Source: Solitalea agri (GTDB lineage: Bacteria > Bacteroidota > Bacteroidia > Sphingobacteriales > Sphingobacteriaceae). Taken from it: a DNA stretch of 64,000 nt. The DNA is taken from NCBI RefSeq assembly GCF_023914155.1, contig NZ_JAMWYS010000003.1, forward strand, positions 124,001 through 188,000, given 5' to 3'. Of this stretch, positions 1-9,045 are shown piece by piece. Each line of letters opens with the position of its first letter. Position 1 is the first letter of the stretch. The translations under genes and the position numbers were made by a program. The notes below the pieces were generated by a model. It did not search any database. It was not told the DNA's origin and saw only the letters and a list, made by a program, of their open reading frames with translations.

Positions 1-1088
1 CCCTGACTTATACCCACTTGCAGGCGCTCCTCTTCGGTAAGTTTCGAATGCGTACTTGAAGCCGGATGAGTAGCTATAGAACGAGTATCGCCCAAATTAG
101 CTGAAATGGAGAACATCTTCAATGAGTCCATAAATTTACTTGCGCGCTCGTATCCACCTTTAACAACAAACGTTACAATCCCCCCTCCCGCTTTCATTTG
201 CTTTTTAGCAATTTCATATTGCGGATGAGATTTTAGTAATGGATACTTAACCAATTCTATTTCTTCATTTTGTTCTAAAAACTCAGCCACTTTCAACGCA
301 CTTTCACAATGACGATCCATACGAACGGCAAGTGTTTCAAGACTTTTCGACAAGATCCAAGCGTTAAATGGCGACATCGCTGGCCCTGAATGACGGGCGA
401 ATGCTTCAATTTCACCAATTAACTTATTGCTACCCAAAATTAAACCACCAAGAGTTCTTCCTTGGCCGTCTATAAACTTAGTAGCAGAATGTATTGATAA
501 ATCAGCGCCTAATTTTATCGGTTGTTGTAAATATGGAGTAGCAAAACAATTATCAACCACCAATAAAGCATTATGCTTTTTAGAAAGCTTCGCAAGCCAT
601 TCCAAGTCAATAATATCAATACCTGGATTAGATGGCGTTTCAACGAATATCAATTTGGTATTCGGTTGAATTAGGGATTCCCATTCTTCCGGCTTATCTA
701 AATCGGCATAGGATGAAGTTATACCCCATTTTGGAAAAATATTAACCAATAACTGGTGAGTGGAACCAAAAATAGAGCGGCTCGACAGCACATGATCCCC
801 TGATTTAAGCAAAGCTGCAAAGGTGGTAAATATAGCTGCCATTCCTGTCGATGTAGCCCAACCGGTTTCAGATCCTTCCAAAACAGCCATTTTCTCAATT
901 AATTCAGAAGTATTTGGATTTGAGTAACGACTGTAAATATTCCCTTCACGCTCATTGGCAAATAAAGCACGCATATCCTCTGCGTCATCAAACTTATAAC
1001 TAGAGGTTAAATAAATAGGTGCCGAATGTTCTTTAGCTCCTGATCGCTCTGCTTGAATTCTTATAGCGTTGGTTTCAAAATTTGACAT
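1..1088 (-). CDS. metZ: O-succinylhomoserine sulfhydrylase-like PLP enzyme (partial)
   Basis: This is a Cys/Met-metabolism PLP-dependent enzyme of the cystathionine gamma-synthase fold. It probably joins sulfide to an activated homoserine to give homocysteine in the cytoplasm. About 362 residues are visible and the C-terminus lies beyond the left edge of the window. The start is the ATG at 1088, giving MSNFETNAIRIQ. The PLP lysine lies in SATKFIDGQGR, with the preceding VVDNCFATPYLQ strand and the family's SRYSNPN segment near residue 55. The gene sits behind a SAM-I riboswitch and close to the sulfate-reduction genes, which supports methionine synthesis. Within this family MetZ, MetB and MetY are hard to tell apart by eye. 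MetZ is my best choice because of the SGPAMSPFNAWI-type stretch and the overall short length. The family call is firm; the exact substrate is inferred. Confidence 0.85.
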   Translation of the reverse strand, partial: MSNFETNAIRIQAERSGAKEHSAPIYLTSSYKFDDAEDMRALFANEREGNIYSRYSNPNTSELIEKMAVLEGSETGWATSTGMAAIFTTFAALLKSGDHVLSSRSIFGSTHQLLVNIFPKWGITSSYADLDKPEEWESLIQPNTKLIFVETPSNPGIDIIDLEWLAKLSKKHNALLVVDNCFATPYLQQPIKLGADLSIHSATKFIDGQGRTLGGLILGSNKLIGEIEAFARHSGPAMSPFNAWILSKSLETLAVRMDRHCESALKVAEFLEQNEEIELVKYPLLKSHPQYEIAKKQMKAGGGIVTFVVKGGYERASKFMDSLKMFSISANLGDTRSIATHPASSTHSKLTEEERLQVGISQ

Positions 1089-1211
1089 ATATTCTTATAA
1101 ATGAGTGAATGATTGTTTGTAAGGAATACAAAATGAACACAACAGCTCATTGCTATTAAGCATAAGCGTGTAAATACTCGGAAATGAAATTTTTGCTGTG
1201 ATCATTATCGT

Positions 1212-1327
1212 GTAATTTTTATAGTTCCTGAATCAACTGATTCAGGCAGGAATTGGCACCTTTCCATTTTGGCGGTTGCCAGAGGGTCATAGAGCCTGTT
1301 CTCTCGCCTCTTCTGTATAAGAATTAC
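1212..1327 (-). promoter_or_regulatory. SAM-I (S-box) riboswitch
   Basis: Read on the minus strand this leader carries the S-box core: GAGGCGAGAGAAC, then CTCTGGCAACC, then AAAGGTGCCAATTCCTGC, in the right order. Twelve-base strands GTAATTCTTATA and TATAAAAATTAC close it as helix P1, with one mismatch. A P4-like hairpin, CTGAATCA/TGATTCAG, follows the GGTGCCAATTCC segment. It lies between a well-formed promoter and the metZ-like gene, 124 bases before its start codon. S-boxes switch off expression when S-adenosylmethionine is plentiful. I did not resolve whether control here is by termination or by hiding the ribosome site; no strong T-run hairpin is obvious. Confidence 0.92.
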
Positions 1328-1367
1328 AATTACTTAGAACAAGTAAAGGAGTAATTCAAAGTGTTTG

Positions 1368-1398
1368 CAAAGATAAAAGCCTTATTCTAAACCGCAAA
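1368..1398 (-). promoter_or_regulatory. Bacteroidota-type promoter for the riboswitch and metZ
   Basis: On the minus strand there is TTTG (plus positions 1395-1398), a 19-base spacer, then TATCTTTG (1368-1375). This matches the Bacteroidota consensus TTTG-N19..21-TAnnTTTG exactly. The predicted start would fall near 1361, about 35 bases before the first riboswitch helix. Confidence 0.75.
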
Positions 1399-1460
1399 CA
1401 ATATTTTAGAATTAGGATTATTAAAACTCCCTCCCTTTTGGAGAGGGTGTGAAAATCTTT

Positions 1461-1874
1461 TTAATTCAATTTATAGCTATAGCTCAATTTGGCAGATTTA
1501 CCTAAAATTTGAGCTACAGAACAATATTTATCAAAAGTCAAAGCCAATGCACGTTCAATCTTATCGGTGTTTAAATCACCAAAAAAATGATATTCTACAT
1601 TAATTACTTCAAATAACGATGGAACCTCTCCTTCTACTCTCTTCGCATCAATATTAATTTTAAGATCTTTTAAGGGCTCCTTTTGCTTAGTAAGAATAGA
1701 AATCACATCAATAGCACTACATCCTCCTAAACCAGCTAAAAGTGTCTCCATTGGACGAAAACCTTTATTCTCACCCCCTATTGCTGGATTAGCATCCATT
1801 GATAAAATATTCCCTTGCTCGTTAACAGCATCAAAATGATAAGCGTTATTTCTACGTTCTAATTTGATATTCAT
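1461..1874 (-). CDS. OsmC family protein
   Basis: This 137-residue protein matches the OsmC/Ohr fold, small dimeric cytoplasmic proteins that reduce peroxides with paired cysteines. The two expected cysteines are visible, one in GLGGCSAIDVIS on the central helix and one in KYCSVAQIL near the C-terminus. The spacing and the HFFGDLNTDKIERAL stretch fit the YhfA-like subgroup, whose substrate is uncertain. The gene lies just after the cysHDN genes on the same strand with a 122-base gap. A TATCTTTG -7 element is seen at 1896-1903, so it may have its own promoter. Its place beside sulfur genes suggests a thiol or peroxide role, which is inference. Confidence 0.85.
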   Translation of the reverse strand: MNIKLERRNNAYHFDAVNEQGNILSMDANPAIGGENKGFRPMETLLAGLGGCSAIDVISILTKQKEPLKDLKINIDAKRVEGEVPSLFEVINVEYHFFGDLNTDKIERALALTFDKYCSVAQILGKSAKLSYSYKLN

Positions 1875-1996
1875 TCTTTATTCAGATTATGGGTACAAAG
1901 ATATTTAGAACAATGAATTATTGATAAGTGTTAATAAATTCAATCATTAAAAAAATTACATTCTTCAATCTTCGACCTCAGTTTTTAGCACTTTAT

Positions 1997-3244
1997 CTAC
2001 AAAATAACACCGGCTGCAACAGTACTCTTTGTGCCCTCATCTATAATAATAAATGATCCGTTCACTTTGTTTTGTTCGTAAGAATCAAAAAACAATGGCT
2101 GAGCCGTTTTAATCTGAACCTGGGCAATATCATTCAATTTTAATTGCTTACGCTCTGTATCTTTTTCTAAAGTGCTGGTATTTACTATGAATTCAACATC
2201 TTTCAACATTGCTTTTACGCGATTATTGCTGTGTTGAATAATGTATTTACCTCCAGGTATAGACGCAGTAGTGTCCATCCAGCACAATTGTGCAGTGAAC
2301 TCTTTTTCAACTCTGGGTCCGTTTCCGGCTTTAGCAATAAGATTTCCGCGTGTAATATCAATTTCGTCTTCTAATAGCAATGTTACAGACTGTTTTGCTT
2401 CGGCAGTTTCTAAATTACCGTCGAAAGTGGTGATTTGCTTAATTTTAGAAGTTAAGCCTGAAGGAAAAGCAACAACCTCATCTCCTACATTAAATTTACC
2501 GCTGGCTACATTACCGGCATAACCGCGATAATCATGATATTCTTCAGATTGAGGGCGAATTACATATTGAACAGGGAAACGAGCATCGGTAATATTAACA
2601 TCCTGATTCACCTGTACGTTTTCCAAATATTCAAGCAAGGTTGGACCATTATACCAGTCCATGCTTTCACCTTTGTTTACAATATTGTCGCCTTTTAACG
2701 ATGAAGCCGGAATAAAAGTTAAATTTTGATGGAGGCGATCAAATCCTCTAACGAATTCTTCAAATTCAATACGAATATTATTAAAAGTATCTTCGGAGTA
2801 GTCAACCAGATCCATTTTATTTACACACACAATTACTTCGGGAATTTGAAGCAAATTAGCAATAAAGAAATGGCGGTGCGTTTGTTCTATAACCCCTTTA
2901 CGAGCATCAATAAGAATGATCGATAACTGTGAATTGGAAGAACCTGTGACCATGTTACGAGTATATTCAACATGCCCAGGAGTATCAGCGATAATGAATT
3001 TACGTTTGTCTGTATTAAAATAAATATGAGCCACATCAATGGTAATACCCTGTTCCCGCTCGGCGCTGAGCCCATCAGTAAGTAAAGAAAGATCTAAATA
3101 ATCGAAACCTTTGCGCTTGCTGGCTGCTTCTACCGCCTGGATCTGATCAGTAGTAAGTGAATTCGTATCGTATAATAAGCGACCGATTAATGTGCTTTTT
3201 CCATCATCAACACTTCCTGCAGTCGAAAATTTAAGTAATTCCAT
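1997..3244 (-). CDS. cysN: Sulfate adenylyltransferase subunit 1 (GTPase)
   Basis: CysN is the regulatory GTPase of ATP sulfurylase, which with CysD turns sulfate and ATP into adenylyl sulfate. Its 415 residues show the translation-factor GTPase motifs: GSVDDGKST at 10-18, DTPGH at 87-91 and NKMD at 142-145, followed by the two beta-barrel domains of the EF-Tu type. There is no CysC (APS kinase) extension at the C-terminus. That fits the iron-sulfur reductase encoded two genes upstream, which uses APS directly. It follows cysD on the same strand after 101 bases. Confidence 0.96.
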   Translation of the reverse strand: MELLKFSTAGSVDDGKSTLIGRLLYDTNSLTTDQIQAVEAASKRKGFDYLDLSLLTDGLSAEREQGITIDVAHIYFNTDKRKFIIADTPGHVEYTRNMVTGSSNSQLSIILIDARKGVIEQTHRHFFIANLLQIPEVIVCVNKMDLVDYSEDTFNNIRIEFEEFVRGFDRLHQNLTFIPASSLKGDNIVNKGESMDWYNGPTLLEYLENVQVNQDVNITDARFPVQYVIRPQSEEYHDYRGYAGNVASGKFNVGDEVVAFPSGLTSKIKQITTFDGNLETAEAKQSVTLLLEDEIDITRGNLIAKAGNGPRVEKEFTAQLCWMDTTASIPGGKYIIQHSNNRVKAMLKDVEFIVNTSTLEKDTERKQLKLNDIAQVQIKTAQPLFFDSYEQNKVNGSFIIIDEGTKSTVAAGVIL

Positions 3245-3245
3245 G

Positions 3246-3345
3246 TTTTATATGTTTTTGCAGCTCATTTTATACGCCGCATCTGTCATCAAATTGTTTT
3301 GCTTTCTTTTCTCTGGACCATCGTCAATGGTCAATAGACTATGGT
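3246..3345. repeat. Spacer with small GACCAT/ATGGTC inverted repeats
   Basis: The gap between cysN and cysD holds GGACCAT, four bases, AATGGTC at 3315-3334, then ACTATGG. The same word family (CCATAG, CTATGG, GACCAT) recurs between cysD and cysH and in a dense cluster at 15598-15680. It looks like a short dispersed intergenic repeat rather than a terminator, since no T-run follows. Function is unknown. Confidence 0.45.
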
Positions 3346-4236
3346 TTAAAAGTACCCCGCCAATTTTCTTTTTTCCATCGCCGCTTCCGAACGTTTATCA
3401 TCGAAACGGGCGCCACGTTCTGAAATAGTGGAAGCTTTGATCTCTGTAATGATATCATCAACATTATCAGCGGTTGATAATACAGCCGCAGTACAACTCA
3501 TGTCACCTACGGTTCTGAAGCGCACATCGGTTTCAAAAATATCCTCTCCATCCATATTGATATAAGGCGAAGCTGGAAAGATCAATCCATCACGCTCAAA
3601 AACATTACGTTTATGAGTGAAATAGATACTTGGAAGATCCATATTCTCTTGTTTAATATAGCTCCAAACGTCTAGTTCAGTCCAGTTGCTGATTGGGAAA
3701 ACACGCACATTTTCACCAAAATTGATCATACCATTCAGGTGATGCCAAATTTCCGGACGTTGACGCTTAGGATCCCACTGACCAAAATCATCACGAACTG
3801 AGAAAATACGTTCTTTAGCACGGGCTTTCTCTTCATCGCGACGAGCTCCGCCAATACAAGCATCAAACTTATTTCTCTCAATGGTATCTAATAATGTAAC
3901 TGTTTGCAAAGCATTTCTACTGGCATACTTGCCAGTTTCTTCGGCTACTTTCTTTTGATCGATACTATCCTGTACCGAACCAACAATTAGTTGCGCCCCT
4001 ACTTTATTTACCAGCCAATCACGAAAAACAATAGTTTCTTCAAAATTGTGTCCGGTGTCAATATGAACTAGTGGAAATGGAAACTTCGCTGGAAAGAACG
4101 CTTTACGCGCCAAATGAACCAACGTAATAGAATCTTTTCCACCTGAAAACAATAAAGCCGGACGCTCAAACTGAGCCGCCACCTCACGTAAAATGTAAAT
4201 CGACTCTTCTTCTAATGTTTTTAAGTGATTGTTCAT
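3346..4236 (-). CDS. cysD: Sulfate adenylyltransferase subunit 2
   Basis: CysD is the catalytic ATP-sulfurylase subunit that adenylylates sulfate. I start it at the ATG at 4236 (MNNHLKTLEEES), giving 296 residues; an upstream TTG would add six unlikely residues. The PP-loop SGGKDS is at 31-36. The family stretches HIDTGHNFEET, GGARRDEEKARAKER and QWDPKRQRPE are all present, and the C-terminus ends in the usual basic KRKLAGYF. Order on the minus strand is cysH, cysD, cysN, a standard assimilatory sulfate operon. Confidence 0.96.
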   Translation of the reverse strand: MNNHLKTLEEESIYILREVAAQFERPALLFSGGKDSITLVHLARKAFFPAKFPFPLVHIDTGHNFEETIVFRDWLVNKVGAQLIVGSVQDSIDQKKVAEETGKYASRNALQTVTLLDTIERNKFDACIGGARRDEEKARAKERIFSVRDDFGQWDPKRQRPEIWHHLNGMINFGENVRVFPISNWTELDVWSYIKQENMDLPSIYFTHKRNVFERDGLIFPASPYINMDGEDIFETDVRFRTVGDMSCTAAVLSTADNVDDIITEIKASTISERGARFDDKRSEAAMEKRKLAGYF

Positions 4237-4308
4237 ACTTTTTATTTTTATCAACCGACCACAATTAATGGTCCATTGTTATTAATTTTTCTTGCTCAAA
4301 ACTTAACT

Positions 4309-5016
4309 TTAGTGGTTACTAGTGTGTAAACCGCATTCTTTTTTCGAATCTTCCCACCACCATCTTCCGGCTCTTGGATCTTCACCAGGTTCAATTGCAC
4401 GGGTACAAGGTGCACAACCTATGCTCACAAAACCTTTATCGTGCATTCGGTTATAAGGAACTGAATTAGCTTTCACGTAATCACGTACATCTTGATCGGT
4501 CCATAACAACAATGGATTAAACTTGATCAGGTTAAAACCCGGATCGTACTCAAACAGGTGAAACCCTTTACGATTTTCTGATTGCTCAGCTCTAATTCCT
4601 GTAATCCAAAGTTCAGCCCCTGCTAATGCTTTTTTTAAAGGTTCAATCTTACGAATCCGACAACATTCTTTTCTGTTTTCTACTGATTCATAAAATGAAT
4701 TAATGCCTTTATTTAACACAAAAGCTTGTATTTCATCCTGATTCGGATAGTATGGCACAATAGGCAATTTATAACGTGCAACGGTTCTTGAATACACTTC
4801 ATACGTTTCTTCGAATAAGCGACCGGTATCAAGCGTAAATAATTTAATGTTTGCTTTAGCTCTGAAAATACCATCTGTTATTACCTGATCTTCGATACCG
4901 AAAGAGGTCGAAAAAACTGCTTTCCCGGCAAATTTATCAGCCACGAATGCCAATGATTCTACCAGGCTTAAACCTTTTATTTCTTCCTGAAGTTTATCAA
5001 TCAACTCGTTGTACAT
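4309..5016 (-). CDS. cysH: Assimilatory adenylyl-sulfate reductase, [4Fe-4S] type
   Basis: This cytoplasmic enzyme reduces activated sulfate to sulfite using thioredoxin. Of its 235 residues, the CC pair at 118-119 and the CxxC at 201-204 are the ligands of the iron-sulfur cluster found in APS-using reductases and absent from the E. coli PAPS enzyme. The catalytic cysteine is C228 in KKECGLH. The nucleotide loop STSFGIEDQV is at 36-45. Together with the lack of an APS kinase in the operon this indicates APS rather than PAPS as substrate. It is the first gene of the cys operon, with a good promoter just upstream. Confidence 0.94.
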   Translation of the reverse strand: MYNELIDKLQEEIKGLSLVESLAFVADKFAGKAVFSTSFGIEDQVITDGIFRAKANIKLFTLDTGRLFEETYEVYSRTVARYKLPIVPYYPNQDEIQAFVLNKGINSFYESVENRKECCRIRKIEPLKKALAGAELWITGIRAEQSENRKGFHLFEYDPGFNLIKFNPLLLWTDQDVRDYVKANSVPYNRMHDKGFVSIGCAPCTRAIEPGEDPRAGRWWWEDSKKECGLHTSNH

Positions 5017-5044
5017 AAATCCTATTGGCTTAGTAGTTTAATTG

Positions 5045-5075
5045 CAAAAGTATTAAAAAAATCGTTCCAAACAAG
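5045..5075 (-). promoter_or_regulatory. Predicted promoter of the cysHDN operon
   Basis: On the minus strand CTTG (plus 5072-5075), a 19-base spacer and TACTTTTG (5045-5052) match the Bacteroidota promoter pattern with one mismatch in the -33 element. It ends 28 bases before the cysH start codon. About 160 bases of AT-rich spacer further upstream show no other feature. Confidence 0.6.
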
Positions 5076-5239
5076 AGTTACTTTTAAGATTATACGCAAA
5101 AAATGAAAAATTCACTAAAAAACATTACTGTCAATAAAAATATAACACTAAAAAATAGCTATGATTAAAAAGTTTAAAATTGATTATTTCTGTGACTGTC
5201 TTAAATCAAGAACATCATACTTTAATGTTAGGAATTAAA

Positions 5240-5273
5240 AATTAAAAAAGGCGTCGTACAAAATCGACGCCTT
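5240..5273 (-). terminator. Terminator after tonB
   Basis: A perfect 9-base stem AAGGCGTCG/CGACGCCTT (5248-5256 with 5265-5273) closes an 8-base loop and is followed on the minus strand by a run of T residues. It lies 41 bases past the stop of the TonB gene. Confidence 0.85.
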
Positions 5274-5313
5274 ACACATTAACAAATTAAAAGATAGATG
5301 GATTTAGAAATAT

Positions 5314-6135
5314 TTAATTTAGCGCAAAACGAATTGGTAAACTAAATCGAACTTTTACCGGCTGTCCGTTCTGACGTCCCGGCTTAAACTTCAACAGTTT
5401 CACAACCCTAACAGCTTCTTCATCACATCCACCTCCTATTCCTTTTAAAACGGCTGCATCATAAATGCTACCATCTTTATCTACAATAAATTGCACAGTC
5501 ACTTTTCCCTGTATTTCATTTTCAACAGCCATGCTTGGATAATGCATGTTTCTACCTATAAACTTGAACATTTTCTGAAACCCGCCCTCATATTCAGGCA
5601 TTACTTCAGCATGAATGAAAGTTGTTTCTGTAGTAGCTTCGGACGAACCATTACCTCCTCCATTATTTCCAGTCTTTTCATCGGGCATAACATTCGTTGC
5701 CTGACCACCGTCCGGCACCTCAATAGTGGTCGTATCGCTAACCTTTCCTTGCATTTGATCGGTTGTTGGAGGAACATCTGTTGCTTTATTGTCGGGAACC
5801 ACTTCAGGAGTAAGATTCTTCATAGTGGAAGCCATTGGTTTTATATCGGCTTTATGAGGCAATTCAACTTCCTTAGGCTTATCAGGTACTATTTCATATT
5901 GTTTAGTTAAGTCAACTACCTTAGGAAATGAATCAACTATAGAAACTTCATCAGCCTTTGATCGAAAAGAAATTGCAATAATGCCCAAAATGGCCAATGA
6001 TCCTACTGAGGTAAATAAGGAACGACGCATAGTTTTGTCGTAACGGGCACGTAACTGGTAAGCACCATATTCTTTATGGCGATTTTCGAAAACAATTTCA
6101 GTTAAGTCGTTTGAATTAGTGAACAGGTTCTTCAT
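5314..6135 (-). CDS. TonB family energy transducer
   Basis: TonB proteins carry proton-motive energy from the inner membrane to outer-membrane transporters such as the SusC protein encoded later in this window. This 273-residue protein has the Bacteroidota layout. A cytoplasmic N-terminus contains ENRHKEYGAYQLR. One membrane helix (about residues 41-58) follows, then a long low-complexity periplasmic linker rich in P, E and T, and a C-terminal TonB domain with GKVTVQFIVDKDG and LKFKPGRQNGQPV. ExbB and ExbD are not nearby. Its partner transporters cannot be told from sequence. Confidence 0.92.
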   Translation of the reverse strand: MKNLFTNSNDLTEIVFENRHKEYGAYQLRARYDKTMRRSLFTSVGSLAILGIIAISFRSKADEVSIVDSFPKVVDLTKQYEIVPDKPKEVELPHKADIKPMASTMKNLTPEVVPDNKATDVPPTTDQMQGKVSDTTTIEVPDGGQATNVMPDEKTGNNGGGNGSSEATTETTFIHAEVMPEYEGGFQKMFKFIGRNMHYPSMAVENEIQGKVTVQFIVDKDGSIYDAAVLKGIGGGCDEEAVRVVKLLKFKPGRQNGQPVKVRFSLPIRFALN

Positions 6136-6276
6136 GGCTATAAGAATTAAGTTTCTCTTAAGATGCGCGCACGAAACTTATTCCATAAAGCAATGAAAAA
6201 TATTTTGAGACAATAAGCTAATTAACTGTAAATCAGATTAGGTGAATTTTAGAAATAATACATAAATAGGATTCAC

Positions 6277-7080
6277 TTAGACTCCGTAAAACACTTTATG
6301 ATCATTTTCAAGGTTTGGTAACTGCACCGGTTCATGAAAAATTCCAAAAACAGATGATCCGCTTCCGCTCATACTGGCGTACAAAGCTCCGTTTTCATAG
6401 AGTTCTTCTTTAATTCGGGCAATCGCAGGATATTTAGGAAACACCGTAGTCTCAAAATCATTTATTACTAAACCTTTCCATTCGGTAATTGGCAAGTGCA
6501 AAAGCATTTGTAATGAAGTTTTAGGTTTTGAAGGGGCACATCCACCATAAGCATCGGCAGTTGAAACATGAATGGCTGGTTTCACCAACACCAGAAAATG
6601 ATGCTCCAGATTTATCTCCTGTCCGGTAAACTCATCACCCTTTCCAAAAGCAAAAACAGGCTTGTTCTCAATAAAAAAAGCGCAATCACTACCTAATTTT
6701 CGGGCATATACCTGCATTTGTTCAATTGTTAAACCTAGTCCAAACTTTTGATTTAGCAATTTGATCATAAAAGCACCATCTGCCGAGCCTCCACCTAAAC
6801 CCGCTCCCACCGGAATATTCTTTAATAAATGAATTTCTATTGGAGGAAGGTTAAAATCGTGTTTTAGCAAATCATAAGCCTTTAAGCAGATATTATCATG
6901 ATTGTCCCCCGGAATTTCAATACCATGAGCGAAAAACTCTGTATCAGCAGCTTCTATGATTTCTAGTGAATCATTGATTTTAATCGGATAAAAAACGGTT
7001 TCGATATTATGGAAACCATCCCACCGTTTTTCAACGATATTAAGACCGAGATTAATTTTTGCGTTAGGAAATAGGATCAT
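6277..7080 (-). CDS. ispE: 4-diphosphocytidyl-2-C-methyl-D-erythritol kinase
   Basis: IspE phosphorylates CDP-methylerythritol in the non-mevalonate isoprenoid pathway. The 267-residue protein has the GHMP-kinase ATP motif VGAGLGGGSADGA at about 91-103, the N-terminal PNAKINLGLNI that positions substrate, and the C-terminal SMSGSGSSVFGIF. It is slightly shorter than the E. coli enzyme, as usual in this phylum. It is divergent from thyA, and the shared 190-base gap has no clear promoter by eye. Confidence 0.95.
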   Translation of the reverse strand: MILFPNAKINLGLNIVEKRWDGFHNIETVFYPIKINDSLEIIEAADTEFFAHGIEIPGDNHDNICLKAYDLLKHDFNLPPIEIHLLKNIPVGAGLGGGSADGAFMIKLLNQKFGLGLTIEQMQVYARKLGSDCAFFIENKPVFAFGKGDEFTGQEINLEHHFLVLVKPAIHVSTADAYGGCAPSKPKTSLQMLLHLPITEWKGLVINDFETTVFPKYPAIARIKEELYENGALYASMSGSGSSVFGIFHEPVQLPNLENDHKVFYGV

Positions 7081-7271
7081 AAGAAGAATCTGGCACGAAT
7101 TACACGAATTAATCCCAATTTATAAACAGGAATTAAGAAAATGTTATAACTAATTTCACGAATTGTTTAAAAGTATTTTGGCAGAGTTTGAAAGCTTCCG
7201 TTACTTTGCAGGACGATTTGCCGGAGTTATTTTATCTCAATACACAAATCTCAATACTCAGATCTAAGTCA

Positions 7272-8066
7272 ATGAAACAATACCACGATTTAATGCAGCA
7301 TGTGCTCGATAACGGAGTTGAAAAGCATGACCGTACCGGAACAGGAACTATTAGTGTTTTTGGTTACCAAATGCGTTTTGATTTGAGCGAGGGCTTTCCC
7401 TTGGTTACCACTAAAAAGGTGCATTTAAAATCGATTATTCATGAATTGATCTGGTTTTTAAAGGGTGAAACTAATATTGCTTACCTGAAAGAAAATGGTG
7501 TAAGTATTTGGGATGAATGGGCGGATGAAAACGGCGAATTAGGTCCTGTTTATGGATCACAGTGGCGCTCATGGCCTACTCCTGATGGAGGAAAAATTGA
7601 CCAGATTGAAAAAGTAGTGAATCAAATCAAGAACAATCCTGATTCACGCAGAATTATAGTAAGTGCCTGGAATGTTGCCGAAGTAGATAACATGGCATTG
7701 CCACCTTGCCATAGTTTCTTTCAGTTTTATGTGGCTGAAGGAAAGCTTTCTTGCCAGCTATACCAGCGTAGTGCCGATATATTTTTAGGCGTACCCTTTA
7801 ACATCGCCTCTTATGCTTTGTTAACCATGATGATGGCCCAGGTTTGTGGTTTAAAACCTGGCGACTTTGTTCATACCTTTGGCGATGCGCATCTTTACCT
7901 CAATCACTTAGAACAAACCAAATTGCAACTCAGTCGTGAGTTCAGACCATTGCCAAAAATGGAGTTAAACCCGGAAGTAAAGAGTATTTTCGACTTTAAG
8001 TTTGAAGATTTTACTTTAACAGGTTATGATCCTCACCCACATATAAAGGCGGCGGTGGCAGTCTAA
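7272..8066 (+). CDS. thyA: Thymidylate synthase
   Basis: ThyA methylates dUMP to dTMP using methylene-tetrahydrofolate and produces dihydrofolate. I start it at the ATG at 7272 ([12 protein letters not shown]), giving 264 residues, the same length as E. coli ThyA. A longer reading from a TTG at 7188 would add a non-conserved leader. Catalytic Cys146 lies in [15 protein letters not shown], the arginine pair in [11 protein letters not shown] and the C-terminal [12 protein letters not shown] are all present. folA follows 115 bases downstream and recycles the dihydrofolate. Confidence 0.97.
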   Translation: MKQYHDLMQHVLDNGVEKHDRTGTGTISVFGYQMRFDLSEGFPLVTTKKVHLKSIIHELIWFLKGETNIAYLKENGVSIWDEWADENGELGPVYGSQWRSWPTPDGGKIDQIEKVVNQIKNNPDSRRIIVSAWNVAEVDNMALPPCHSFFQFYVAEGKLSCQLYQRSADIFLGVPFNIASYALLTMMMAQVCGLKPGDFVHTFGDAHLYLNHLEQTKLQLSREFRPLPKMELNPEVKSIFDFKFEDFTLTGYDPHPHIKAAVAV

Positions 8067-8181
8067 GGACAGCCTGAGGTATCCGATCTGCAGTCGACAG
8101 TAAACGTAATTAATCGGCAATCTATAGTATAATAGCGACTTGGAACTGAATTCTGAGAGCAATAAATAAAATACAAAAAAA

Positions 8182-8673
8182 ATGACTTTAAGCATTATTG
8201 TAGCTAAAGCTGAAAACAATGTAATTGGCAATAACAATACACTGATTTGGCACTTACCTGCTGATTTAAAATATTTTAAAAATTTAACTACCGGAAACAC
8301 GATTATAATGGGTCGTAAAACATACGACTCCATTGGCAAGCCACTACCTAACCGCAGAAATATAGTTATCAGCAGAAATACAGACTTAAAAATAGCTGGC
8401 TGCGAAGTTGTCAATTCTCTCGATGAAGCATTGAAGATGAGTGGTAATGAGGAGCATGTTTTTATTATTGGCGGTGCCGAAATTTACAAGCAGGCGCTTA
8501 ACAAAGTCGATACTTTATACATTACCGAAGTAAAGTCAACATTTGAAGGAGATGCATTTTTAGATGAAATTTCACCAGAAATATGGCATGAAGTTTCACG
8601 AGAAGATCATTTAGCCGACGAGAAGAACAAAGTTAATTATTCATTTGTAACCTACAAAAGAACACTGATTTAG
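8182..8673 (+). CDS. folA: Dihydrofolate reductase
   Basis: This NADPH-dependent enzyme restores tetrahydrofolate after the ThyA reaction. The 163 residues contain the N-terminal SIIVAKAENNVIG, catalytic Asp28 in WHLPADLKYF, the NADPH loop IMGRKTYDSIGKPLPNR and the conserved FIIGGAEIYKQAL. It pairs with thyA in the common thyA-folA order. Its last four bases overlap the stop of the convergent I42 inhibitor gene. Confidence 0.97.
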   Translation: MTLSIIVAKAENNVIGNNNTLIWHLPADLKYFKNLTTGNTIIMGRKTYDSIGKPLPNRRNIVISRNTDLKIAGCEVVNSLDEALKMSGNEEHVFIIGGAEIYKQALNKVDTLYITEVKSTFEGDAFLDEISPEIWHEVSREDHLADEKNKVNYSFVTYKRTLI

Positions 8674-8978
8674 TCTTCTACCGTTATTTCATACTCGACT
8701 GTGTCAACGGGATTGGAAGATTGTTCCCAAGGCCTTCGTTGCTCAAAATGTATTTTTGCAAGGCCTTTCTTTTTACCAACTACCTTAAATACCTCAGGAA
8801 TTGAGGAACCAACAGGAATATTTTTGTCAATCGCATGCACATCACCTTCATAATCTATTTTTTCCACCTCAATAATTCCTTCGATATCAATCTTATATTG
8901 CCAAACTAAGCCGGATGTACCTTTTCCTGGAAGGGCAATAAAAACACTATCGTTTAACTTAACAACTTTAGTTTCCAT
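8670..8978 (-). CDS. Chagasin-type cysteine protease inhibitor (MEROPS I42)
   Basis: This 102-residue protein has the three loops that chagasin-family inhibitors insert into papain-like proteases: LPGKGTSGLVW at 16-26 (family pattern NPTTGxxW), VGSSIPEVF at 56-64, and RRPWE at 81-85. The beta-strand pattern and length also fit. There is no signal peptide, so it should act in the cytoplasm. The upstream neighbour on the same strand is a papain-type peptidase that also lacks a signal, so a cognate pair is likely. A terminator lies between the two, so they are probably separate transcripts. The call rests on motif order, not a database match. Confidence 0.75.
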   Translation of the reverse strand: METKVVKLNDSVFIALPGKGTSGLVWQYKIDIEGIIEVEKIDYEGDVHAIDKNIPVGSSIPEVFKVVGKKKGLAKIHFEQRRPWEQSSNPVDTVEYEITVED

Positions 8979-9045
8979 AATCTTGTGAGGTTGTTGTATT
9001 ACACCCTATATCGAGGAAAAAATACAATAAATATGCCCATAGCAG

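Noticed and set aside
2241-2522. Forward open frame opposite cysN
   Set aside because: It mirrors a well-supported cysN gene, lacks any family pattern and has unnatural composition.
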